Source: Pycnopodia helianthoides
Taxonomy: Eukaryota; Echinodermata; Asteroidea; Forcipulatida; Asteriidae
Direction: 5' to 3'
DNA: 64,000 nucleotides
Assembly: GCA_032158295.1 (NCBI GenBank)
Contig: CM063249.1
Span: 6,091,195 to 6,155,194, forward strand
How positions within the stretch are numbered: position 1 is the first letter of the stretch; each line of letters begins with the position of its first letter. Both the position numbers and the translations under genes were made by a program. Below are positions 48,501 to 58,582 of the stretch, piece after piece. A model generated the notes under the pieces. It saw only the letters and a program-made list of their open reading frames with translations, was not told the origin of the DNA and searched no databases.

Positions 48501-48750
48501 TATCAATAATACAAAAAAATAATAAAACTGACGGTTCATTTTATTGTGATGTTTGAAATTCAGTTAAAATTCATTTTCAAGTTTAGTCAAGGACTGCTGC
48601 GGATTTATTCGTGATTTGTTGGCAAACTTATGGAGTCACGTGTACCTTTTGATTGCTTCTATACCGAAGAGATATCGATAACCAGATATACCCATAACTT
48701 GGTGTGGAGAATGCAACCATTTTTATGATCTCTTTCTCCTCTCTGACCAG
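45568..48750 (+). other. Lhx1/5 intron 1
   Basis: 3183 bp between donor GTAAGT and acceptor CTCTGACCAG. AT-rich with an A14 run near 46270 and a G7 run near 46890. No family A element, SINE or minisatellite was found. Confidence 0.85.
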
Positions 48751-48950
48751 AACGTATGGAACAAAGTGTGCCGGGTGTTCGTTGGGAATACTGCCCAGTG
48801 ATTTGGTGCGCCGAGCCCGCAATAAGGTATTCCATCTGAACTGTTTCACGTGTATGATCTGTAGAAAACAGCTATCGACTGGCGAGGAGCTTTATGTAGT
48901 CGACGAGAACCAGTTCATTTGCAAAGACGATTACATGAATAAAACATACG
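48751..48950 (+). CDS. lhx1/5: LIM-homeodomain transcription factor Lhx1/5, exon 2 (second LIM domain)
   Basis: Encodes the end of codon 58 through residue 124 and one base of codon 125. The second LIM domain has all zinc ligands: C64, C67, H86, C89, then C92, C95, C115, D118. Motifs such as [20 protein letters not shown] and [20 protein letters not shown] are near-identical to Lhx1/5 proteins. The acceptor is TCTCTGACCAG and the donor GTGAGT. Phase is consistent on both sides: CG+A makes Arg58, and the final G joins GT of exon 3 to give Gly125. The LIM1-LIM2 spacer (Phe-Phe-Arg-Thr-Tyr-Gly-Thr-Lys) is short, as usual in this family. Confidence 0.96.
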
Positions 48951-49543
48951 GTGAGTTTATACAATCTCAATTTATTTACCTTTGAAGGATCAACTTGTTC
49001 AATATGTGGTTTGGCTGAGTGTCATGTTCTGTGTACATTTCAGCTCGCCCAAAGTCGATAAAAGGACTTCGAGCAAAACACGTCTTTATTATATTCATTT
49101 TTTCCATCTTCAAGTTGTAACCGATGCTGTTCACAATGATGAAAATAAAAAAGAGATCTTCGCTCGAAGAATCATTGACACACATTCTTTACTCGAATCA
49201 TCTCGGCAAGTCGGAGTAAAGATATCTTTAAACAAATCTAGAATAGCCTTTCGTCTCATCAGGCCCAACCCTTATTCAAAATACTATTTTATTTGTTGCC
49301 ATTTCGAAAAAGTTGCATATGATCAAAGTGGGTCGGATTCTTTGTGTGTTATGTGTGGCCCCATTTATGCAAATTAGTTCTTATTTACCACCTCCCGTCG
49401 TACCGGCAGGCTTTAACCACATTAAAAAAAATGCTTTCACTGGAGTTGAAAAGATGCCATAGAACGATGCGTGGGTGAAAATACAACCCCTTTCGAGTGG
49501 TGTTTCTTTAGGCCTGTCAAGATTTATGTTGTACCGAACATTT

Positions 49544-50225
49544 AGGCCTACTGTCGACAGGTTGCGGAACAAGCCCAATAGTTGAGGGAAAGTAGCTATT
49601 GGCCTATTGCCGACAGGTTGCAGAACGAGCTCAATAGTTGAGGGAAAGTAGCTATAGGCCAACTGTCGACATGGTTGCAGAACGAGCTCAATAGTTGAGG
49701 GAAAGTAGCTATAGGCCAACTGTCGACAGGTTGCAGAACGAGCTCAATAGTTGAGGGAAAGTAGCTATTGGCCTATTGCCGACAGGTTGCAGAACGAGCT
49801 CAATAGTTGAGGGAAAGTAGCTATAGGCAAACTGTCGACATAGTTGCAGAACGAGCTGGATAGTTGAAGGAAAGAAGCTATAGGCCTATTGCCGACATGA
49901 TTGCAGAACGAGCTGAATTGTTGAGGGAAAGTAGCTATAGGCCAACTGTCGACATGGTTGTAGAACGAGCTGAATAGTTGAGGGAAAGTAGCTATAGGCC
50001 TATTGCCGACATGGTTGCAGAACGAGCTGAATTGTTGAGGGAAAGTAGCTATAGGCCAACTGTCGACATGGTTGCAGAACGTGCTCAATAGTTGAGGGAA
50101 AGTAGCTATTGGCCTATTGCCGACAGGTTGCAGAACGAGCTCAATAGTTGAGAGAAAGTACTAGCCATAGGCCTATTGCCGACAGGTCGTAGAACAAGCT
50201 CAATAAATGAGGGAACAGGTTGTAG
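49544..50225 (-). repeat. 57-bp minisatellite in Lhx1/5 intron 2, about 12 units
   Basis: The unit contains GTTGCAGAACGAGCTCAATA and GTTGAGGGAAAGTAGCTATA. Most units alternate between a GGCCTATTGCCGACA and a GGCCAACTGTCGACA beginning, suggesting a 114-bp higher-order unit. Because 57 is three times 19, the minus strand stays open and would encode a 19-residue repeat (NHVGNRPIATFPQLFSSFC), broken once. It has no start, splice or gene context, so I regard it as non-coding. Confidence 0.93.
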
Positions 50226-51842
50226 GACAATCACCGTAATTGAGAGGAAAATATCTTTGGAAATTCAGAGCAAACATGAACATGTGCTGTATTACATACG
50301 GTATTTCAGGATTGCAACACCTAATCAAGTTAATAATTGTTAATAAATAGACAAACGTGGAAAGTCTATAAAAGTCTCTACCATATGGAAATGCAGATCA
50401 GCTCTTGTACTCGGTGGAGACTTTCCTAATATCATGGCTGGTTATGGAACTACAATTTAAAAAAAGACATCAGAGACAAGGATCACTCTCGAGTGTCAGA
50501 AACCAGAATCACTCTTGAGTGATTGCCTTTGTTTTTCTTTCGTCCCTTTTGTGCATGGCCTTGTCATGTAAATTTGTCCTGGTAGTTGGAGGCTGGTAAC
50601 TTAATAAATTAGGAGTTAATTAATATGAAATACGCAATTAAACTAAAGAAGCCTAAGTTATACCCGTATATAAAACTAATTTTAAATCGTACAATCGTTT
50701 TTCGTCTACGGTTAAATGCTATTGTAGGGAAAAGTTAATTACGAATTTTAATTACTAAATTTATTATTGCTATTTATGGAGGTAGGGACCGTTCTGTGTG
50801 GTGTCGGTGTGCAACTCTATAACGTATCGGGTTGGAGCTCTGGATTTGTGAACAATTCAGGGTTTTATTTTTTTCTGGCAGCTAAATTGAGGAAGGGCTT
50901 TTCCAGACGAATCACTTTTTAATAGATTATTTAGGAGACAGTGTTCTGATGGGGATTGTACAACATTGATTTTGAATTGGACATTTGAATATCTGCTTAA
51001 ATTGTTTGCAAACCATCCATTCCAGAACCGAACCAATGATGTGCGTTTCATTATCTTCTAGAACTCAATGTGATGCTGTCATTATCGTGCGCCACTTTCT
51101 CTTTTTCATTCCTAGAGACTTTCTCGAGAGAAAACGATCAAACTCGAACAAAGTTTCTGGAAAATGAATAATTCACGGGAAAAAAATTATTTTTAGACGG
51201 ATTTGAATTTCTATAAAACGGAAGTTATTCCAAATGAAGTGATCCCAAATGAACTTCTATTTAGATGTTTGTATTCTTCTTTCATAACACTACAAACGAA
51301 TCAACAGGTGAATCTGAAAATTTGATATATATTTATTTATTGGACCGGTAACTTTCTTCTTTAGTCCGGGTTATAATGTGAACAGGGTTAAAGAGCGCTG
51401 TACTTGGAGGACAGGTGTGTGCCGTCTATCGGTCAATGCAGCCCTCACCTTGTCTGTCTGTCGACACGTTTTTCGACCCATGGTCGAGCAGACCTTTGTA
51501 TCGTTTGTCGGTTTGTTGCCGAAGTATCTTAATGGCGCATTTACACCAACTTTAATGACTTAGCAAGGAATCTGAACGATAACCCGTCACCCAACGACTG
51601 TTATGTGACATCTTGTAAATACCGATACTGCACAGTGGCTGCCTTTGAAAAGATTCAACAGACCGATGAGCTGTTGGAGATTCAATGTCCCGCACCAAAT
51701 ACAGTTGTATAGACACCCGAGTTTAAATCAAAACAAATTACAATATATTTGTCATTTGTGATGCATTGATATATTTCTTTTAAGTAAAGTAATGCTCATT
51801 GATTTTATGATATGAAGTTATTCAAATAGACATCATTCTTTT

Positions 51843-51954
51843 CGTCAAAAATTGTAATGAAGGGAGTTGTATTGTTCACTGGTTGCTCTAAGCATGTTGT
51901 GAGCCTTAGAGCAACCAGCGAAACCTACAACTCACTTCATTTCAATTATTGACG
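51843..51954. mobile_element. 112-bp foldback element in intron 2
   Basis: Ends CGTCAAAAATTGTAATGAAG and CTTCATTTCAATTATTGACG are inverted copies. Pairing continues through GAGTTGTA and CTGGTTGCTCTAAG almost to the centre. It could fold into one long hairpin in the pre-mRNA. Confidence 0.85.
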
Positions 51955-52008
51955 TACAGTTGATCCTCGAAGACGGTACGGTGTGGCTGATAAACGCGTG
52001 TCAAGCCA

Positions 52009-52684
52009 CTGTTTTCTATTTAGTTGCTACTGTTTTCTCTTAATAGTTGCTACTGTTTTCTCTTAAGTTGCTACTGTTTTCTCTTAGTTGCTACTGTTTT
52101 TTCTTTAGTTGCTATACTGTTTTCTCTTAAGTTGCTTCTGTTTTCTCTTTAGTTGCTACTGTTTTCTTAGTTGTACTATTTTCTCTTTAGTTGCTACTGT
52201 TTTTCTTTAGTTGCTACTGCTTCTCTTTAGTTGCCACTGTTTTCTCTTTAGTTGCTACTGCTTCTCTTTAGTTGCCACTGTTTTCTCTTTAGTTGATAAT
52301 GTGGTATCTTTAGTTGCTACTGTGGTGTCTTTAGTTGCTACTGTTTTCTCTTTAGTTGCTACTTTTTTCTCTTTAGTTGCTACTGTTTTTCTTTAGTTGA
52401 TACTGTGGTATCTTTAGTTGATACTGTTTTCTCTTTAGTTGATACTGTGGTATCTTTAGTTGTACTAATTTCTCTTTAGTGTACTGTTTTCTCTTTAGTT
52501 GATACTGTGGTATCTTAGTGATATGTTTTCTTTTAGTTGATACTGTGGTATCTTTAGTTGTATAATTTCTCTTTAGTTGCTACTGTCCTCTTTAGTTGCT
52601 ACTGTTTTCTCTTTAGGTGAATTAGTTGTCAATGTTTCCTCTTTAGTTTCTACTGTTGTCTCTTAAGTTGCTACTGTTTTCTCT
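52009..52684 (+). repeat. 21-bp pyrimidine-rich minisatellite, about 30 units
   Basis: The unit is TTTTCTCTTTAGTTGCTACTG, with length and sequence variants (GTGGTATCTTTAGTTGATAC, TTCTCTTAAG). Divergence is moderate and unit length drifts between about 17 and 23. Each unit holds a pyrimidine run ending in TTTAG, which resembles a 3' splice site. It lies 2.7 kb upstream of the real exon 3 acceptor. Confidence 0.95.
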
Positions 52685-55419
52685 ACAAAAAAAGTAGATG
52701 CGCACTGGTCATTCTGTAATGTAAATGCTTGAAGAAAACGAAAATAAGCTTAGGACAACAACATTTTTTTTTTTGGAAGGGCTCAACGTTTTGTTTGCAT
52801 AGCATGTTATACTTTTGTGAAGGTTTTTATGTAAATAATGCTGTACAACGGATAACAAATTCCATGTTTTTAGACATGATGAATAAGTAAATTGAATTTA
52901 ATTGAAGTAATGCTGACTGCTGGGGAAACATTGTGTTTTCGCTATGAAAAAAGAATTTGTAATGTAACAACTCACTGTCTGGGTCTGTACCGGTAGTCAT
53001 TTATCACCAGCAGATGTCTTGTGTTCTTGCACTCAAATCAATGTCACCAATAGTATGATGCGGGAGAAGTCTATCGAAGATGGCCGCCATGCAAATCGAA
53101 AGGCACATTATTATTCCTTGATCGTCCTTGTGTGTCGTCATATCAAATTCTGACGGTGCCAATAGAGGGCGTTTCTAATTTAACACAAAATCGAAATACT
53201 ACTGTTTAATACGTCATTATGAGGCACGAAAACAATAGTAACCATGTTGTACCATCCTCAAGTTATAAAAGGCATCGCGTAATGAATGATTACCAGCGAT
53301 CGTCAGAAGTACCACGTGTATCAAACTGACATACCACAAGAGGACATAGTGTCATCTATTATAAGATGATTTTGAAATCTGGAGGATTGAAGTTAGAGTA
53401 GCCGTTGATGTGACTCGAAGCATGGATGGGTTACTGGAGACCGAGCGTGACGCATAATTGCGCACGGGTAGAGAGTTTTTATACTTATGAATTATTCATG
53501 ACGGTAACTACTAGTCATTTTGGTGACCTTTAGAGAGAGGGGAAGCATGATGTGCGTTGTTGTAGCCAGCTATGCTTAGAGTGACTTCTGCATAGGTATC
53601 AAACAGCAAGCATCAAGTTTGATTCATCTTGTATAATTTGGCCAGAGCTTAAATCAAAACTTTAATTCTCACGATATGACCGTTGCAAATCATCATTTTA
53701 TTCAGAAGAAAAACAGGGATATCATGTTGTTCCCCATTACAGCAAATGTACTGTTTTTCCCCGAAAGCCGGTGTTCCAATCTCCGTCGAATCGAAGCTTC
53801 AGATTTGATTCATGACGAACTACTCCCAGTTTGAGTTTTGACGGACACAAATAGTCCATGATATTTGTTGAAAATATTTTTGTGAACGATGGAATTTGAT
53901 TAAGCAAAAAATTATTGAAAAACTTCTTTCCATGAAGAACGTTTTCAAGAAAAATACAAACCTTGTGGAAAACAAACAAACCTAGTGACGAAGCGTTCAG
54001 TTATTTTTTATTGACTTAAACATCGGTGTATATTTTATGTGTTTTGGGCATGTTTTTCCTTTCACCTTTTTAAAATAGTTGGGAAGGCAATTTCCACAAT
54101 ATGTTATCTTTCCAATAGTGAATGGTATTGCATGTTACATTCTCTGCATCGTGTCCCTTTGTGTTTCGTAATGCTGTGATCATGGTACTCTCTCATCCAG
54201 GAGTTTTATCAAGAACAAGAAACCTATCATTCGAATAACGATTGAATCATAGCTCCATGAATCAACAAACTACTAGATCTGCTTAGCCAACAAAACTTTA
54301 CTGAGCAGTGCTGGTTACGGACACTACTTATGCCCAGTGTCCGGCTTATTCTGGTTTATTTATTCTGTAACATATCAAAGCAAAGCTATACGGACCCTGC
54401 TTCTAAAGTTGTAATTTCGACAACTCTTGTCAGTTTTACATCAGTAATGACTAGATCACTGTACTATTTGAAGATGTGTATGTCCCGTGAACAGAGAAAA
54501 GTACAAATTCACAAAGCAGAGCTAAACTAGCCCGGGGTATTCGATGCACGGGTTGTTGTGTTTCTACATTTGATTTAGCAAGCTGTGATAGTTTGACTTA
54601 CACCGAATTTGCCGCGTGTGGGGATACACAACCAGCCGTTAGAAACGCAACGAACTTCTTCATTCAATCGAGCTCCCCAAAATAGATTAAGTCGGTTGGA
54701 TAAAGCAATTTCCCGTTTATCTACAGACACTGTTTCCCCATTGCTTTTCAGTTTGTATTTGAATGATTTGCTGGGTTTCCTATAACAGCACCAGTTCCCT
54801 GCCTCGGTTGTGTGTATAGCCAGGGGGTTTTTTATTTTGGAATGGAAATTCGGGAGTACGGGAATTGATCAAAACGTGGGTTGTGATTTCGAGTGAGTTT
54901 GCTGGATTTTCGCGGAGAGTTTTTTAAACAATCCTTCTGCTCGATTGTTTGATTCGATTGAGTCATTTTGCGCTAACCATGCGTTTTGTTATTTATACGT
55001 CTTGTGAAAAAGGGCGCCAATTAATGTAAGTCGAAACTTCTGAATGTCCGGGTAAATTAAATCTAAGGCAATTTGCATATCTAATCACATGACTTGACTT
55101 GTGTTTGCTAACATGCGTAAAGCTACAAGTAGATTCTATATAACTTGTATACTACACTACAACGCTGGTTGAATTCAATATTTACTTGGCTACGGAAGGC
55201 CAGTTAATTGATTCGACAGTGCAAATATTGTTTCACTTGAGACTGTGTTCACTTGGAAAATATAATTATTTTATCAGGTGAAAAAGAGGAATCAAGCCCT
55301 TGCGTTGTACTACCAGTTCGCTGTTCCATTTAAACTTGATAGACTATTAAATAGTTATGCAAATCTGAACTCTGTTATTAACTTCAATTTTGTATTTTTT
55401 TTACTTTTTGCTAATCAAG

Positions 55420-55841
55420 GTAAAGGTCCAGCGCCGGATATGATGGATTCATACGGCGGACTTACTCCGTGCGACACCAGTTTGACGGGTAGCCAAGACG
55501 ATGGATCTACTGGGGATATTTCGGGCAGCGAAGACCTCATGGATGCCGACATGCCGGAGCCCTCACCGGCCCCATCCAACGCACCCACAGAGGACGGCGA
55601 GCGGACCAAAGAATCGAACAATAACGACGGTATTAAGGTCGAGAGAGACCGAGACAGTGAGGGTGGGACGGGGGGCTCAACCGGAGGGGTGTCCGGTGCC
55701 AAGAGGAGGGGTCCGAGGACCACGATTAAAGCCAAGCAGCTAGAGACTCTTAAGGCTGCCTTTGCGGCCACGCCCAAGCCCACAAGACACATACGAGAGC
55801 AACTCGCTCAGGAGACGGGCCTTAACATGCGGGTCATCCAG
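55420..55841 (+). CDS. lhx1/5: LIM-homeodomain transcription factor Lhx1/5, exon 3 (linker and homeodomain N-terminal part)
   Basis: Encodes the rest of codon 125 through residue 265. Residues 126-219 form a Ser/Asp/Glu/Gly-rich linker. It is longer and more acidic than the vertebrate one as I recall it, includes a Pro-Ser-Pro-Ala-Pro patch, and ends in the conserved [12 protein letters not shown]. The homeodomain starts at about residue 220: Arg5 of the fold (R224) and helices 1 and 2 ([19 protein letters not shown], then [12 protein letters not shown]) are intact. The exon stops at NMRVIQ, homeodomain position 46, before a GTGAGT donor in phase 0. The recognition helix with Trp48, Phe49 and Asn51 must come from a later exon. 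The acceptor at 55419 follows a T-rich tract. No matching helix-3 exon is visible up to 64000. Confidence 0.95.
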
Positions 55842-57639
55842 GTGAGTCACACAGAGTCAATTGTCTTCTTCAAAGTTGTTTAGAAAATAATGAGGGAATT
55901 CGTAATGCAATAATTACGGGTTGTTTTATGTGAAAATCTATTAATTGAAGCACTTAATTCGAATAATGCTTCACTGTATAGCTCCCCCACGGTGAACTGC
56001 ATCAGAAACGAAAGCAATGTTCGAAACTTGCCAACCAGGGTAGCTTCCAGAGTAATTCAACGATGTCGTTGTATGTTCAGTTGTTGCTTTTGAGTGGCGG
56101 TAATTTGTTCACTTCGCATCTGATTATCTTATGAACGAGTCGTTTTATTGGGGAAGATTAGCCGCGTGCGACACACCGCACTCCCCCCGCAACAACATAA
56201 CACCCTAATAATGGGGTTCTTGAATTCGGCGTCTATCAGATTCAAATCAAAACCAATCTGGGGCCTATTACGAGCCAATCATTTAAACCCCAGACTCGGG
56301 ACAAATCAGAATATTATAGGGCAACAACTGGCCAGGCTTGCAACATATGCCGGAGCGTATTGGGTTGCAGCGCGAAGGCGCGACCCATACACGTGTCTCT
56401 TTGAAACTAGAAAGTGAGGGTAAAGTATAAAACATGAACAGTGTCGATGGTAGCGTTGTGTTAACGGGGCCAGCATGGTGTTGTCATAAAGCATCTTATT
56501 ATCCAAACAATAACTGGTCCGGGCTTTTTTGACAACGGGCTAATGCTTGTGATAACAGTTCACACACTGGATGTATCGTTGCTAGTAATACTGCGGGAAA
56601 TCGATTGAGGTCTAGGCCCAGACTCCCATTATCTCACTGGACTCCACGTGATGAAAACGTTTTTCGTCGCCTGGTGGATTCGATTTTAATTACTCAGGTG
56701 AGGGAAAGTTTATGGGCGGGACAAACATTCACAATGACACCACTTGAGATAACTGGAGGGTCGCATCTTAAACCAGGTGTGTAGGTTCCAGGGCTAACTG
56801 CCACATAAAGATGATAATGTCAACCTTGGTTATCCTCTAATGGGTACACTCTGCCTATGCATATTCCCTATGTATTATTCTATGAATGCTGCAAAACTGA
56901 GGGTATATGAGATATGTAATTCGCTCTGTATGGTCGTACTAATACAGAGGGTAGCCTAGCGAGACGTGGCTGATTTTGGTATCTCCAAAGTTTGAGACAG
57001 TGTACCAGATTGTGTTTCCTTCAGCCTCGTTTTGGTCACATCAATATGAAAGGCGAATCAAAATGGTGGCTTCGTGTATGGTGTGCGTGTATAGTGTGAC
57101 ATCATCGTGATCTGTGTTTTTGTGCGCATTGGAGACACGACATTTACCTGATCGCAACATTTGATCATTTCAGAAGGTCAAATAATTGCTGATTTGAACT
57201 TTTTTGTTTGTTTGTTGTTGGGTTGACATTCTTGTTTTGAGTTTTCCTCCACGGAGGATGGCCGGAAGCTACTGGAATTCAAAATGGAAACATTTCGGCT
57301 TGCATTTGTTTTCTTATTAGTATCAAGTACATTCAACACCAAACCAAATATTTGAAATATAGTCCAGACTTTGCCAAAATGTGTATACACAATATGAAAT
57401 CCGCGGGATTACCCACATGTCATCACCTCACTGCGCGGTATGTTGAACATTTCCAAGTTTATTGGTTCTTTATCCTCTATACGAATCTTTCAAAAATCTC
57501 TACCGGTGTCTCTGTTAAGTATATGGCCCTGGTCTGACCTTACTGCCTTAATCCTAAGATTGTAGGGATGCCGGGAGTTGGCGTAGACTGGAGGAGTTGT
57601 GGTCGATCTCTTGTCTCTCTCTATGGTATAGACCCCCGA

Positions 57640-57900
57640 GCTAGCTCAGTTCGGTCTCCCCTGGGTAACGGCGACATCAAAGGCGTTCGGTTCTTACCCA
57701 TACGGGCACGACATTCCTACTGACAAGTAGTGCGCGTCCTACCCGTAGGGGTCGCCGGCTCGCATTCACGTCTGAGGGTCCGCCCGGGCCCAGCTGCCGC
57801 ACACACCGAACTTGTCGAGTTGTGCTCTCGGAAACAGGCAAAAAAAAAAAAAAGCCTGCGGTCCCGCTAAGGGAAACTTTTTTTCTTTCTTCTTCCCCCG
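57640..57900. other. GC-rich block of unknown nature
   Basis: Markedly GC- and CpG-rich compared with its surroundings. It includes GAGCTAGCTCAGTTCGG (A-box-like) and GGGTCCGCCCGGGCCCAGCT, and then CAGGCA13GCCTG, a small hairpin around an A-run, followed by a pyrimidine tract. It could be a retroposed structural RNA or SINE, but no B-box in the right position was found and I cannot name it. Confidence 0.35.
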
Positions 57901-58201
57901 TTTCTCCTTTTCGTATTTTTTAAAAACAGTGGAAGCTCACTGAACCATATGTGTTTCTTCTGAGGTGTTGTTTTTTGTGGAGTTTGCTTTTGGGGAGGTT
58001 GTCTTTGTAGAATTGAAAGCAGGCCATCTCATCCTGGGAGTAAGTCAGCTGGGCTGACCCCGAGGGTCTTACCATCCCTGCTGAGTGGGCAGATAATTCG
58101 AAACTCTCTACCAATTGGCAACACTAACTTAGCTCTGCAAGAGCAACGTAAATGATTGCATAAGGATCTGTGCTACTTATTGACAAAAAAAAGCAATATA
58201 G

Positions 58202-58582
58202 TTCAAGGCACTGGACACTTGGTAATTACTCAAAATAATTGTTAGCATAAAAACTTACTTTGTAACGAGCATTGGAGAGCTGTTGATAGTATAAAACATT
58301 GTGAGAAACGGCTCCCTCTGAAGTAACGTAGTTTTTGAGAAAAAGGTAATTTCTCACACAAATAATAAAATCTTTCTACTTCCTAGCTGAAGCCTTTTAT
58401 TATGCATCTGAAAGCACATCAAAGTAATGCAACAAGGCTGTTTTTCATTCATTATTCTCTTGCAAATTCGATGACCAATCGAGCCCAAATTTTCACAGGT
58501 TTGTTAATTTATGCATATGTTGGGATACACCAAGTGAGAATACTGGTCTTCGACAATTACCAAACGTGTACAGTGCCTTTAA
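58202..58582. mobile_element. Family C TTAA element (381 bp)
   Basis: The left end AAGGCACTGGACACTTGGTA and right end ACCAAACGTGTACAGTGCCT are inverted repeats. The right TTAA is intact and the left is mutated to TTCA. Internal landmarks such as TTGTGAGAAACGGCTCCCTC and TCTGAAAGCACATCAA match a repeat I recall from sea-star genomes. It shares the TTGGTAATTACTC inner-end block with family B. Confidence 0.82.

Larger units (their letters stand above)
48951..55419 (+). other. Lhx1/5 intron 2
   Basis: 6469 bp from GTGAGT to the acceptor TTTTTGCTAATCAAG. It contains the 57-bp minisatellite (49544-50225), a foldback element (51843-51954) and the 21-bp pyrimidine-rich array (52009-52684). The rest is AT-rich without recognisable exons; 53000-53500 has some raised CpG. 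Confidence 0.88.

Noticed and set aside
49381..50088. Repeat protein encoded antisense in Lhx1/5 intron 2
   Set aside because: The open frames follow from a 57-bp unit divisible by three, and the frame breaks between 49719 and 49765. There are no gene signals.
55278..55419. Extending exon 3 leftwards through the open frame from 55278
   Set aside because: The acceptor AG at 55418-55419 follows a T-rich tract and joins exon 2 in frame. The upstream residues are AT-rich intron sequence with no similarity to the family.
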